A stretch of 64,000 bases of DNA from Adiantum capillus-veneris (Eukaryota > Streptophyta > Polypodiopsida > Polypodiales > Pteridaceae): NCBI GenBank assembly GCA_014529385.2, contig CM043953.1:80734338-80798337 (forward strand), written 5' to 3'. This document shows, in pieces, positions 42,427 through 53,666 of the stretch; the stretch's first letter is position 1; each line of letters opens with the position of its first letter. Below the pieces are notes generated by a model. The model saw only the letters and a program-made list of their open reading frames with translations, ran no database searches and had not been told where the DNA came from. Both the position numbers and the translations under genes were made by a program.

Positions 42427-43740
42427 AGTCATAAAACATAATATCTAACTTTACCAAATGATTTTCTCATATTAAACCGATCATTTAATATGGGAGAATA
42501 AACCGGAACAAGACTTAGAATAGAGACATGTGCTTCTAGACCTATCTCAACACGGGACCAAAAGGAGAGATGGTTGCATCTCAATAGGGGTCCAAAAGGA
42601 GATGGTCTATCAAAGAGCAATGTGCAATAAGTGCTTCTAGACTTACCTAAGCAGGGGACCAAGAGGAGATATAGTTACATCCCAATAGGGGTCCAAAAGG
42701 AGGTAGTCTATCAAAGAGCAATGTGCATCTAATGGAGCTTAAAAGACCTTAGGATTAGCTTTATTAAAGACCTCCAATGGGGTTAGTGTTAAAAGTCCTT
42801 TGACCTTACCTTAGGCAAGCTAGGGATGAGCTTGAGGTGGGAACCTGACCTAAGCTTGAGGTGCTTGTTGTGCTTGATGACTAAGGTGCTTGAGGTGCTT
42901 GTCGTGCTTGATGACTAAGGTGCATGCTTGATGACTAAGGTGCTTGAGTCAAAAAGAGACCCTACAAACTTAATGAAGAAGGTGCTTGAGAAGCTTCCGA
43001 TGCTTGGGGGGTAAGGTGCTTGAGTCAAAAAGAGACCCACAAACTTAATGAGGAAGGTGCTTGAGAAGATTCCCATGCTTGGGGGTAAGGTGCTTGAGTC
43101 AAAAAGAGACCCTATAAACTTAATGAGAAGGTGCTTGAGAAGCTTCCTATGCATGAAAGTCCCAAAGTTAGGGAAATATTTGACTTAACCTTCCACTCAC
43201 CCAGAGGGCACCCATTTTCTCAAAGGGCACACGGGACACATGTCAGACTCTCCCTAAGCTTAACCACATGGTGTGCTTGAATGCTATTGGTTGGGCTAAA
43301 GAGGGGTCCAATGAGCTTCTATTTCCATCCAATAAATATCTAGTTATTTTCAAGATCTCTCTCTCTAAGGGGTAAGGAGTACACTTGTCCAAAGACTACC
43401 CATGTACTTGAATGCATGCTGCATGTGATTGGCTAGGGGGGATAGGGTCCAATGAGCTCGAAACATGTGTAAAAGCTACAACTCGCCCCAAGCAAGCAAG
43501 GGGGTTGCTGGGGGGATATACACCACATGCACACTCATTTTGTGGATCATTCTCACTTGGTGAAAGTTGAGAAACTCCACCTCCTTCTCCAAGCTTGTGA
43601 GAAGTGAGAGCCTACACCAATACTCTTGGCTATGGAATGGAAATCCAACCTAGAGCCATGCTTCAATGCTTAAGCTTGCCATCTTCTCCATCTTCATTAC
43701 TATGCTACTATGTATGCTAGCAAGATGAGTGATGATAATG
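42427..43740 (+). repeat. 3' LTR of the plus-strand Gypsy element, truncated
   Basis: Starts AGTCATAAAACATAATATC (the first T of TGTCATAA is lost) and follows the family through the GAAACTCCACCTCCTTCTCC block near 43570. It stops at about 43740, without the late block that contains GGAGGGGGG and without GTTACA. An extra minisatellite lies within at 42938-43160. Confidence 0.8.
42938..43160. repeat. 74/75-bp minisatellite inside the 3' LTR
   Basis: Three units beginning AAGGTGCTTGAGTCAAAAAG at about 42938, 43013 and 43087, each with ACTTAATGA(A)GAAGGTGC. Shorter GCTTGATGACTAAGGTGC repeats lie just before. The 5' LTR of the same element lacks this expansion. Confidence 0.88.
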
Positions 43741-45100
43741 GCAACAATATAAATTTTGTGAAAAGATGAAATAGCTCATTGATCCACCCTAGGATGTGAA
43801 CTTCTTGATAAGTGGATGCGGGCTTTCTTTTTGCTATACACTTGCTCGAGATTTTATGACTCCCTTTCGATAATAGAGCGATGTTCTAAGCAATAAATAA
43901 GACCAAAATATTAGAATGTGAAATTAAATATTTTACAAATCTTTAACATTTAAAGTTATGGAGTAACACCTCCTTAGATGTAGACCAGCCCCACTGCTCC
44001 CAAGGTGATGCAAAGACCTTGCCCCCACTCACACCCTTGTAGCATCTCTCTATTGGCTCCATGGGTCTAGGGAGTTGTAGTACCATCTTCTTTGATGAAC
44101 TTCTAGTTTTCTTTTTCAAGCCAAATGGCTTGTCTAATCCTTGTAGGCTTGGAACGTGTGTGCCACATAAGATATCGCATCCTCTCCAACATCTTCTTGA
44201 TGGAGAAGTGGCATGTAACGAAAGGTACATGAAACTCAGCACAAAGGATAGAAATCAATTGTTCTTTCTTTGATTTGTCAATTTGCCTCCATTTCTTCAT
44301 AATGACGTGCCTAAAATTTTATTGCCAACTCATGCATACCACTAGGCACAACTTTTCCATCCTCGTCCCTTGCTTTGTCACCTTAGTGGATATTTGTTGT
44401 AACAGCAATCCTCTAGTTTCTCTCTACAACAAGGGTCTTATAGGAGTTTCATGTTGTGTCTAGTATGGAGCGAACTCCACCAGAATGAAAATCATGTAAG
44501 GTGTGTATGATGGCTATATAAATCGTGGAGTGGATGGGGAAACTGTGGCAAGTGTGGAGTTGGCAAGAGATAACACGAGTATAGACCCTCTACAATTGTG
44601 TGGCAAGGATATGGCATCAGTGGTGCCATCTCCACAACATCAGTCTCCACCACTAGCATCATAGCCCTGATGCCTCACATTGATGGCGACAAAATATTGA
44701 CAAATGAGAGCACTACAAGGATGGTTGTTTAGACTCTAGATATGCTTAGTGCTTAGTGCTCTAGAAAGAGATTGTCATACCAAGCATCTAGGTTCTCACA
44801 TGAGCAAGGTGTCTCCATGTGTGCGTGCGTGTACAAAAGAGAAAGTGTATGAAAGAAACAAGCCTACTATATCAGAACCCTAGCTTGCATGTCACCAACC
44901 AATTGAATTGCACATTACAATCAACTTAATCAATTCCGACCCTTTAAAAATAAATTAAATACTCATAAAAAGAAGTAGAAAATAAAGAAGATGTGTTTTT
45001 ATCCAACAAAATATGTCTAGTCGGATTAGGAGCACATTTGCTAAAATACAGTGACCTGGCTTCAAGAAGCCTCAATCTCTTGGCACAACTCAACCTAAAT

Positions 45101-45142
<42 letters not shown>

Positions 45143-45230
45143 CTATCCCCCTAGAGAGACATCTATACCCTTATCCAAGAGGTCATCCACATTGCTCCCC
45201 TTTGTGTTTGCTTTCACAATTATATACATT
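43741..45230. other. Unassigned DNA with possible transposon remnants
   Basis: A minus-strand frame at 44103-44300 (KWRQIDKSKKEQLISILCAE, then a basic helix-like stretch) reads like protein but I cannot name it. A (TA)n microsatellite occupies about 45105-45139. The rest shows no supported gene. Confidence 0.4.
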
Positions 45231-45830
45231 GCCTTGATGACAACATCTACTTCAAAGATTATTTTTTCCTAGGCGTCTTCCACAATGTTTGTGTTTTCTT
45301 ATGGCATCATGATCGGGAGATTGTACACATTCACTTTGGGGTAAAAAGCTCAATGATATACCACCATCTTAGCTCCAAAGGCTTGGGATATAAAATCACC
45401 TACAAAGAATGTTGACTATTTATGTGATTACTTGTAGTAAAATTTTCATAATCACTTGTAGTGAACAAAATGGTTGTACTTTTTTGCATACTCAAAGAGG
45501 ACGAGCATGTTTCAAAGATTAATCCATGTTTTATCTGAGTCCACCTCAAGAAAGACCAACTTTCCTCTATGCACTATTGTAGTAGGTCCCTCCATGTTCA
45601 CTTTAAACCATTATAGATCAAATATCTCCATGTCAAACCCTTCATGATCTACAATATTCTTGGAGCATCTCAAAATACACAATTTCTATCACAATGGGAT
45701 CCATATCTAATGATTGTTGTCAATTAGCTTGCTCAAATTTATCCATGACCCCATAATAAAAAGTGCATCGCTTTGTGTCACCCAATTCTACCCTAAAGTA
45801 TCAACCTTTAGACCAAGCTGGTGTGTACCA
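45231..45830 (-). pseudogene. Possible DUF4216-like transposon-associated remnant
   Basis: Minus-strand frames with several stops read CTFYYGVMDKFEQAN at the start, then FKVNMEGPTTIVHRGKLVFL followed by EVDSDKTWINL. This pattern resembles the DUF4216 domain that accompanies CACTA-type transposases in plants (YYG..., W/F-K-.N..G, V.....TW). The match is loose and made by eye, and no transposase domain is seen. It could equally be another decayed element. Confidence 0.25.
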
Positions 45831-46099
45831 CTTTTACTACATTATGATTGTTATAAGTGAAGAGTATGCCAATGCAAAAGCTGTGTGGTGCGGGTGCGCG
45901 ATGTGATGAGTGTAGAGTGGTAGAATGTGTGTGGGTGGAGTACTCACTATTAAATGAATGATATCCCTTTTTCTTTTACGTAAAACAAATAAGGTCAGTG
46001 GTAAGTGAAATCCGTGGGTGGTCGAACATTGGACGTTCGGCTCCAAGGCAAGGGACATGCTGCGTTTACTCCAACATACACCCACATAAAGGTTAATGT

Positions 46100-47650
46100 G
46101 CCGATAGGTGGGTCCAGCTAGCTAACTTTTAGGGTATACAATTAATATAAGCAAAGAGACTCTCTTAGCCTACGCCCACTGCCTCACTCACTCGATCTAC
46201 ATGCAGCTATATTGGCTCTAGTAATGTGAGCGTGCGAATCCACACTAGAGAGACTGCATGCAAATCTTGCAAACATCTATGTATGATTGACATAGCTCCA
46301 CAATGCGTTATGCTATAGTCAATCATCGTACAATTGACAATACCTCCTACAAATGCTCCCACTATAGCTTCTAGGTAGGACCATGATACTAGTAGGTCAT
46401 ACATGAGACACCCAAATGCTAATAAGATCTACGCAAACCTCGTTGTACTAGCTTCCTCAACACTATCTGCACACACTACATCATTAGGACTACTCATCAC
46501 GTATGACTGTGTCATCATCGACACTCGGATGGCTACGTCTCTCTCATCCATATGAGAAACTATGTGTCATGGTATCGACTCATCAACCTCTAACATGAGC
46601 ATCTCAAAAAATTTCATGTTCATTGTCTTTACATGTGTCTATAGGGAATAGACCCACTCTACCTCTACCTACATAGACTCTGATGATACCTGATGTGTCT
46701 CATTAGAGCAATCTCACTCCAACTCTACCTCTGCAAAGTCTACTGACATGTCGTGCACCAGCAACATGCTCTATCTCATGAGCATATTGGAGCTCACTCA
46801 TGCAAGTGAGACATGTCTCGTCTCTTGCGTACCACATGTCAATGATGCAATCAAAAGCTTCTCATGCAATCACCAACAACTTGCAATACATCTAGAAAGA
46901 CTTCTCTCAAAGCAGTACATGACAACCACAATCTAATATCTATCTCACTGAGATCAAACTTCCGTGATCTCAAGAACATTAGGCACATGTCATAGCATAA
47001 AAGATGTATCACTAGGCATAAACAAGCATACATCTCTTGCACCCTCTACGTCATATGCTAAACCATGAGCCAAGTGAACATGGCCAAGCCTCCTACTAGA
47101 GAAGGTCCTAAACCACTCACAACATAATGTGATGTAGAAGACCGCATCTACATCTAGTAACCATCGAGAGGAAGTGCCACATATATCAAACATGTAAGCA
47201 TGAGAAACACTAGAGGTAAACATGACATCACCATCACTAGGATATGAAGCCACATCTCTAGTCTATGAAAAAACCTCACATGCATCACACATACATTGTT
47301 GTCACTACCTCAAACATTGAAAGCAACAATGCCTAGTGTGCCCTGTGTGACCACAATGCCAACAACACAGGTATCGACATGAACAAAACTTTTGACTCTC
47401 ATGAGTCATCTCTGCAATCTCTGAAACGTCACACATATTTGCTAAATGGATGTCAAGAAACCAAAATGTGTATAGGCATCAAAAGATGTATTGTGAGAAA
47501 TCTTGGGAGAAATCCAATAGAATCTCCCTTGTAAACTGAGCAAAACCTCAAGCGAACTCTCAACCATAATATGCATCAAATATGCCAAAGTGGGAGATAT
47601 CCTCGACCACTACACCATCATAACTAGAATCAACACATATACAACTTGTA
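46100..47650 (-). pseudogene. Decayed Ty1/Copia gag-protease
   Basis: Minus-strand remnants. A knuckle near 47340-47380 reads CWHCGHTGHTRHCC, a C-X2-C-X4-H-X4-C match. The frame 46990-47253 then reads SRWLLDVDAVFYITLCCEWF and SSRRLGHVHLAHGLAYDVEG, the Copia protease region. There the D-S-G-A-S active site has become D-V-D-A-V. RHVPN-like text continues downstream across stops into 46851-47042. No integrase or RT follows. A degenerate tRNA-Met primer-like sequence lies at about 48128-48150 (minus TGATATCAGGTT). The many TCTCAC/CATCTC words suggest long neutral decay. Confidence 0.58.
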
Positions 47651-48060
47651 GCTCAACATAGCTCTACTAAAGAGAGTTGTAGAACTTGTAACTTGTGACT
47701 ACTTGTAAGTTGTAAGCAGTAGACTCACTATCAGAATATTGATCAATAAAAAACAATGCATAAGTTGTAACCTATAGCTGCTACGAGCATACACAAATCT
47801 CGCTCCTGCAAGAGTGAAGAAAAGAACACTAATTCTGTGTCCAAAAGCGATAAAAAACCTATCCACATAAAACTCAAACTCAATCATTGTCAATGTGGGA
47901 ATCACACTTAACCACCACTTAAGCATCAGAGAGTAGATTTCAAATACGTAGAGACTATGGCAAGAACCTCGAAAAAATCTAACAGAGCTTACCTTGTGAT
48001 TTGAGAAAAATCTTAGAAAAAATCTCACCAAAACTAGCATATACAAAAACCTATAACCCA

Positions 48061-48500
48061 ACTAGGTTATGCGCATAAACAAAGACTCGATCTCTTATCC
48101 ACAAGCTACCATACATCTGGCCAAACCCAAACCTGATATCACCTAAACCTATGAAAAAAGCAAGAGAGGACACGTGGGTCAAAGCAAAGTGCATAAACAT
48201 GTGACAAAATTAAGCTAGTTTCTCTAATCGTAGCTGTAGTAGGCAACCCAATAGGAACAAAACTTACTCATACTTTATTCTTGTTGGTTCTCTTTGTGTG
48301 CTATCCAATGAGATCAAAGGTGTAAGGCTCGCTTAGGGCAGATAATAATTAGTCGCATTCATAATTAAATTGACGTGCTAAAAAAAAAAGATGTAAGCAA
48401 GCAAAGCACAAAAATAACACAAAGTAGGTAGATTGATAATATGCATATTTATACAATGAGCTGTGTGCTTATATAGCACTATGAAAGTGTAGCCTTAAGC
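48061..48500. other. Unassigned DNA, probable LTR flank
   Basis: No coding. From about 48410 it matches the start of the repeat at 50065 (AGGTAGATTGATAATATGCAT), so the right part belongs to the LTR-like family described at 48500-49170. Confidence 0.45.
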
Positions 48501-49170
48501 CACATGTTGAGCCACATGTTCTAATACATGGCATAGGAGGTGGCACTCTTAGGTGAGAGGTAGTGGCATGTAGGTGGCATAAAGATAGTCATGGAAAGTG
48601 TAGGGTCGCTTCCCACTAGAGTGTGTGAGAGTAGCACCGTAAGGGGTTGTTCACATAGGCATAGGATGAAAGTAGGTTTAAATCCTAGCAATCGCCCCCT
48701 TAAACCTGATTTCATCCTAGGATTGCCTAAGATACATCATGCCTAGATCTCAATGGATGCAATAGGCCATGGTTCATACAAGGCATCCTTAGGTAGGTGC
48801 ATGGGTTCACATTTGGATGCATAAACATGGTTCTCATAATGGATACATCATGTTTTGCTCACACTAGGATACATCATGCACCTACCTAAAGACGCCTTGT
48901 ATGAACCATAACCTTTTGCATCCATTGAGATCTAGGCATGATGTTCTTAGGCAATCCTAGGATGAAATCAGGTTTAAGGGGGCGATTGTTAGGATTTAAA
49001 CCTACTTTCATCCTATGCCTATGTGAACAACCCCTTACGCTGCTACTCTCACACACTCTAGTGAGAAGCGACCCTACACTTTGCATGACTATCTTTATGC
49101 CACCTACATGCCACTACCTCTCACCTAAGAGTGCCACCTCCTATGCCATGTATTAGGACATGTGGCTCAT
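48500..49170. repeat. Large inverted repeat, about 300-base arms
   Basis: The arm 48507-48815 returns in reverse at about 48878-49168, around a loop of about 60 bases. Landmarks are GAGGTGGCACTCTTAGGTGA against TCACCTAAGAGTGCCACCTC, and TTTAAATCCTAGCAATCGCC against GGCGATTGTTAGGATTTAAA. The two arms encode almost the same 60-residue peptide on opposite strands, which is a shadow of the symmetry and not a gene. The purine-rich GGTTTAAGGGGGCGA at the inner arm suggests the arms are ends of an LTR element joined head to head. Confidence 0.9.
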
Positions 49171-49201
49171 CTGCCACACCAGTGCTGCATTCCTTACGTA
49201 A

Positions 49202-49247
<46 letters not shown>

Positions 49248-50045
49248 TTGTTTTCTACTCATGATCCCATTTGCCATAACCAACAACGCCACCATAAATT
49301 TTGTTCGAAGCCACTCGAGCTCGCGGACATCTGTGTACTCGCATAGAAAAATGGTGAAGAACCTCACCATGAAGCTCCCATCGACATCAACAACGGTTGC
49401 ACAGTGCAGTCCACGGGCTCTTTACATTGCAAACTTATGCCAGCTGGCTCAACTGCCACTCTTTGCCTCTCATCAGTGTCACTTGCAAAAAAAAATCGAT
49501 TTGTTTTTAAAGGTTCGTAGGAGATAGGTCCCACGAACATGACTGTGCCTGGGTCAAGCTCCTCTTTCTACAAGATAAGGGAGCTTTCCCACTTTCACTA
49601 CGGCCATTATATCAACAACTAAAGCAAGTGGCTTGAGCTAATAGATTTTGATTAAAGATGAAGGGAAACAAACATGAGAACTTCATCAATGAAGGACAAT
49701 CCCATTGACAAAGCATCGTTATTATTGTCTACACACATTTTATTTATTTTTTGACAGACAATATCCGAATTATGCCATGGGTACTATGTCTCTTTGTACA
49801 GGCTTAGACACTTCTCCACATGAATCGCAACAAAACCTACCCTAAAAATCCTATTTTATGAATGTATCCAACTGTGAACCCAGCATGATGTATCTTTGTA
49901 GAACCATGTCTTGATGCATCCATATGTGATCTCATGTGTCCTAAGGATGTTCTTCTGAACCATGAGTTAATGTATCCTTTTTGAGAACTAGCCAAGATGT
50001 ATCTGAACATACCTAGGATGAATCTGGGTTTAGGGGGGCAATTGT
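49171..50045. other. Unassigned DNA with (CA)n
   Basis: Contains a CA microsatellite at 49205-49245. A frame at 49162-49527 is partly the CA repeat and is not convincing. From 49860 on, words such as GATGTATC(T/C) recur and lead to the purine-rich GGTTTAGGGGGGCAATTG at 50028, which matches the inner arm at 48975. Confidence 0.5.
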
Positions 50046-50244
50046 CTATACCCATTTATAAAAGTAGGTAAATTGATAATATGCATTTTTGTACAACACT
50101 TATGTAGAACTTATGTGAGTGTAGCCTTAAGCCACATGTTGAGCCACATGTCCTAATACATGGCATAGGAGGTGGCACTCTTAGGTGAGAGGTAGTTACA
50201 TGTAGGTGGCATAAAGATAGTCATGCAAAGTGTAGGGTCCCTTC
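50046..50244 (+). repeat. LTR-like repeat copy, left of the Copia insertion
   Basis: Repeats 48410-48600 in direct orientation (GTGTAGCCTTAAGCCACATG, GAGGTGGCACTCTTAGGTGA, AGATAGTCATG.AAAGTGTAG) and is interrupted at 50244 by the Copia element. The repeat resumes at 53667 with CCTTCCCACTAGAGTGTGTG. Confidence 0.85.
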
Positions 50245-50470
50245 TGAAGTCGCGGAGCGGAGCGTGGGTTGACTCTCTCACACACACACAGTGATACACA
50301 GTGAGCTTACACAGTACACAGTACGCAGAGAACTGTTAGAAGGGTTATCTCCCAAATTCCTTAGTATTCACAAAGTATAAGTTAGTATATACAAAGAGTT
50401 AGAGGTAAGTGAGTTAGGCGGGCGGCCGGCCATATCCGCATAAGAGGCCACTTGGGCTTTAATCCCAACA
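50245..50470 (-). repeat. 3' LTR of the Copia element
   Basis: 226 bases, TGAAGTCGCGG...AATCCCAACA in plus orientation. It differs from its partner at GCGTGGG/GCATGGG and in the GGGCGGCCGGCC/GGGCGGGCAGCC stretch. Confidence 0.95.
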
Positions 50471-50554
50471 ACCTCCCACTTAAAGTCCAATGTGGCACTT
50501 TAAGTAACTGTAAATCTATGAACATAAATGTACAAAGATTTACATGGCTGCCAT

Positions 50555-51844
50555 CTATCCAATGCCCAATAACTCACGACAATGCACAAAGCCCTCTCCT
50601 GGAAGTCCCTTTGTGAGTAGATCAGCAGGATTGTCCTTGGTGTGGATCTTCAGCAATTGTATCTGCTTGTCTTCAAGTACTTCCCTAATGAAGTGATATT
50701 TGACATCAATATGCTTAGTCTTCGAATGGAACACTGGATTCTTTGCCAATTGTATAGCACTTTGACTATCACAATATAACTCTGGCATATCTACTTTGAT
50801 TCCCAAGTCTGCAACCAATCTACCAAGCCAAATAGCTTCTTTGCATGCCTCATTTGCTGCAACATACTCAGCTTCTGTAGTAGACTGCGTAACACAATCT
50901 TGTAATCGAGATCGCCATGATATGGCACCTCCAGCCAATGTAAAGACATAGCATGATGTAGATCTCCTCTTATCCAAGTCTCCTACATAATCTGAGTCAG
51001 TGTATCCTCTGACACTCAAATCCTGACTACCATAGCATATGCACATACTCTTTGTATGTTTTAAGTATCTCATGATACCTTTCACTGCCTCCCAATGTTT
51101 CTTGCCGGGATTTGACATATATCTGCTAACCACTCCCACTGCAAATGCAATATCCGGACGTGTAGCAATCATTGCATACATCAAACTACCCACTGCAGAC
51201 GCATATGGAATCTTATCCATTTCAGCCTTTTCTTCCTCAGACACAGGACAATCTTGTTTGCTAAGTTTCACATATGGTGGCAATGGAACACTCAATGCCT
51301 TTCCCTTCTCCATATTGAAACGTTGCAAAACCTTGTCAATATACTCTGTTTGAGATAACCAAATCAACTTCTTTGATCTGTCTCTCTCAATGCGCATACC
51401 AAGTATATGACTTGCCTCACCCATGTCTTTCATGTCAAACGATTTTGCCATCTTTGACTTCAAAGCTGAAATTTCTTCCAAGTGTTTGCCAGCAATCAAC
51501 ATGTCATCCACATACAAAATAAGGATCAGCCAACTGCCATCCTTAGCCTTCTTTGTATATAGACAGTGATCGAACTCACTACGTTTGTAGCCTTGAGAAA
51601 GCATAAACTGGTGGAACTTATGGTACCATGCCCTCGGTGATTGTTTTAAGCCATAAAGACTCTTTAACAACTGGCATACCAAATGTTCCATGCCTTTCTC
51701 AACAAACCCGTCTGGCTGCTGCATGTAAATTTCCACATCTAAATCACCATGCAAGAACTCTGTCTTGACATCCATTTGGTGCAACACCAAATCCAATATA
51801 GCAACCAATGCAAGAAAGCATCTCAATGTAGTCATCTTGACCAC
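50555..51844 (-). pseudogene. Copia reverse transcriptase and RNase H
   Basis: A 429-residue open frame. Near the N-terminus is DVKTEFLHGDLDVEIYMQQP, then SLYGLKQSPRAWYHKF. The catalytic box is LILYVDDMLIAG near residue 110, followed by SHILGMRIERDRSKKLIWLS. The RNase H part has GYTDSDYVGDLDKRRST, QSTTEAEYVAANEACKE and ELYCDSQSAIQLAKNP, so all its acidic residues are present, and it ends KDNPADLLTKGLPG, the typical Copia C-terminus. This half could be functional on its own, but the start codon is only the first Met after a break. The true start of RT lies across a frame change near 51910 in 51923-52402. Confidence 0.9.
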
Positions 51845-52425
51845 TGGAGAGAAGACTTCATCAAAGTCAATGCCTTGTTCTTGCTTAAAGCCCTTGGCAA
51901 CAAGCCTTGCTTTGTACTTTGGCTAACTATCATGAGCGGTGATCTTATACCTGTAAACCCATTTACAAGGTAGAGCCTTTTTGCCCTGTGGTAATTTAAC
52001 CAACTTCCATGTCTGGTTTTTATGCAGAGCTGTCATCTCTGACTGCATGGCCAACTGCCATTTTTTCGAGTCAACCACTTGTAATGCTTCCTTGTAACAA
52101 GATGGTTCTCCGCAATCTGTGAGTATGACATAATTTAGAGATGGCACATAACGATCAGGTGGTTGGGAGACACGCTCAGAACGTCTCACCACAACTGATT
52201 CTGCCTCTCTAGCCACTGTAGGCTGTTCCTGAGCCTGACCATGCTGTCTTGATGTGCTAGCACTAGGTCCATCTTCCCTGAAGACAACTCTTTTGATCTC
52301 CTCTGTCTTCTCTGGCTTAGCGTGAAACTTGGCTTCATTGAAATGCACATCATTGCTACGAATAAGCTTTCTGGACTCAGGATCCCAAAGCCGGTAACCC
52401 ATCTCGCCCGATTCTCCGTAGCCAA
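51845..52425 (-). pseudogene. Copia integrase tail and RT start
   Basis: Frame 51923-52402 begins MGYRLWDPESRKLIRSNDVH, the end of the integrase region, then a Ser/Arg/Gln-rich spacer. It continues with VDSKKWQLAMQSEMTALHKN and WKLVKLPQGKKALPCKWVYR, the first conserved block of Copia RT. It ends at a TAG near 51923. The following bases encode KARLVAKGFKQEQGIDF-like text in another frame, so a small shift and a stop separate it from the main RT frame. Confidence 0.85.
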
Positions 52426-52452
52426 GAAATATACACTTCTTGCTCTTTGGTT

Positions 52453-53481
52453 CTAACTTATTTCTGAACTCCTTAGGAATATGGCTATAAGCTTACAACC
52501 AAAGACGTTGAGATGCTTATACGAAGGTGCCTTGCCTGTCCATAGCATCTTGGCCACTGCACTCTTATCCAGAACCCTACTAGGAGACCTGTTGATCAAA
52601 TGGACTGCTGTAGCCACTGCTTCCGCCCAAAATCCATTAGGCAACTCAGCATTTGACAACATGCTTCTGACCTTCTCTTGTATGGTCCTATTCATACGTT
52701 CTGCAACCCCATTCTGTGAAGGATTATATGGTGCAGTAAGTTCCCGCTTAATCCCTTTTGCTTCACAAAAGTCTTGAAAAGCTTTGGAAACGTACTCTCC
52801 ACCATTGTCAGTTCTCAAGCACTTCAGCTTCTGACCACTCTGATTCTCCACCAGCTGCAAGAATGTCTTAAAGACCTTGAGCACCTCATCCTTGTGCTTC
52901 AAGAAGTAAACCCATACTTTGCGAGAATAGTCATCTATGAATGTACAAAAGTACGTTGCTCCCCCTAGTGACAAACTAGGCATTGGTCCGCATAGATCAC
53001 TGTGTACAAGAGCTAACCGTTCGTCCCTACGATTCCTCTTTGATCTGTGCGGTTCCTGTGTTTGCTTACCATAAACACAATGCTCACAAAACTCGAAATC
53101 TTGAAATGAAAAGCCAGGAAAATAACCATAATGAGAAAGTATTTCCATTCCTCTTTTTGACATCTGTCCCAACCTACGATGCCACAGTGACACACTTGGC
53201 TGCTCAATCACATTAATTACATGGTTTTTAACCTCTGAAACATGTAAAGTGTACAGAGTTCCTGACTTGCTGCCATGTGCTACAGTCATCGAACCTTTGG
53301 AGATCTTCCAAGCGCTGTTCCCAAAAACTGTCACATAACCCGCATCATCTAACTTCCCTGTACTAATCAAGCTCTTTCGGATTGCTGGAACATGTCTGAC
53401 ATTCTTAAGCCATAAAGAAGAGCCATTCTGAAACTTCAACTGAAGTCGCGGAGCGGAGCATGGGTTGACTCTCTCACACAC
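52453..53481 (-). pseudogene. Copia pre-integrase and integrase core
   Basis: A 342-residue frame whose first ~14 residues come from the LTR. The rest starts with WLKNVRHVPAIRKSLISTGK (end of protease region), then SLWHRRLGQMSKRGMEILSH and FEFCEHCVYGKQ, the HHCC zinc site. The integrase core carries HSDLCGPMPS (first Asp), CLRTDNGGEYVSKAF (second Asp) and PSQNGVAERMNRTIQE (Glu), so the D-D-E triad is intact. The frame shifts near 52490 within FGCKLIAIFLRSS. Confidence 0.88.
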
Positions 53482-53666
53482 ACACAGTGATACACAGTGA
53501 GCTTACACAGTACACAGTACGCAGAGAACTGTTAGAAGGGTTATCTCCCAAATTCCTTAGTATTCACAAAGTATAAGTTAGTATATACAAAGAGTTAGAG
53601 GTAAGTGAGTTAGGCGGGCGGGCAGCCATATCCGCATAAGAGGCCACTTGGGCTTTAATCCCAACA
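53441..53666 (-). repeat. 5' LTR of the Copia element
   Basis: 226 bases, partner of 50245-50470. Its inner end (53441) abuts coding sequence with no primer site. Confidence 0.95.

Larger units (their letters stand above)
35939..43740 (+). mobile_element. Ty3/Gypsy element, all domains broken
   Basis: A plus-strand element with a 5' LTR (35939-37256), a tRNA-Met-type primer site, gag, zinc knuckle/protease, reverse transcriptase, RNase H, integrase and a C-terminal tail, then a purine tract and a 3' LTR truncated at about 43740. The domain order is typical for Ty3/Gypsy. The RT has lost the segment with the YxDD box. The 3' LTR lacks the last ~400 bases, so no target duplication can be checked. 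The bases before the 5' LTR are GATATAT. Confidence 0.82.

Noticed and set aside
47699-48061. Minus-strand frame of 120 residues, Phe/Leu/Tyr-rich, possible membrane protein
   Set aside because: Its composition follows from AT-rich DNA. It lies where the leader of the decayed Copia would be and has no motif or start context.
48521-49156. A conserved 60-72-residue protein encoded twice
   Set aside because: The two frames lie on opposite arms of an inverted repeat and simply mirror each other. Composition and lack of start context do not support a gene.
49162-49527. Plus-strand frame of 121 residues
   Set aside because: It begins in the CA microsatellite and shows no recognisable domain after it.
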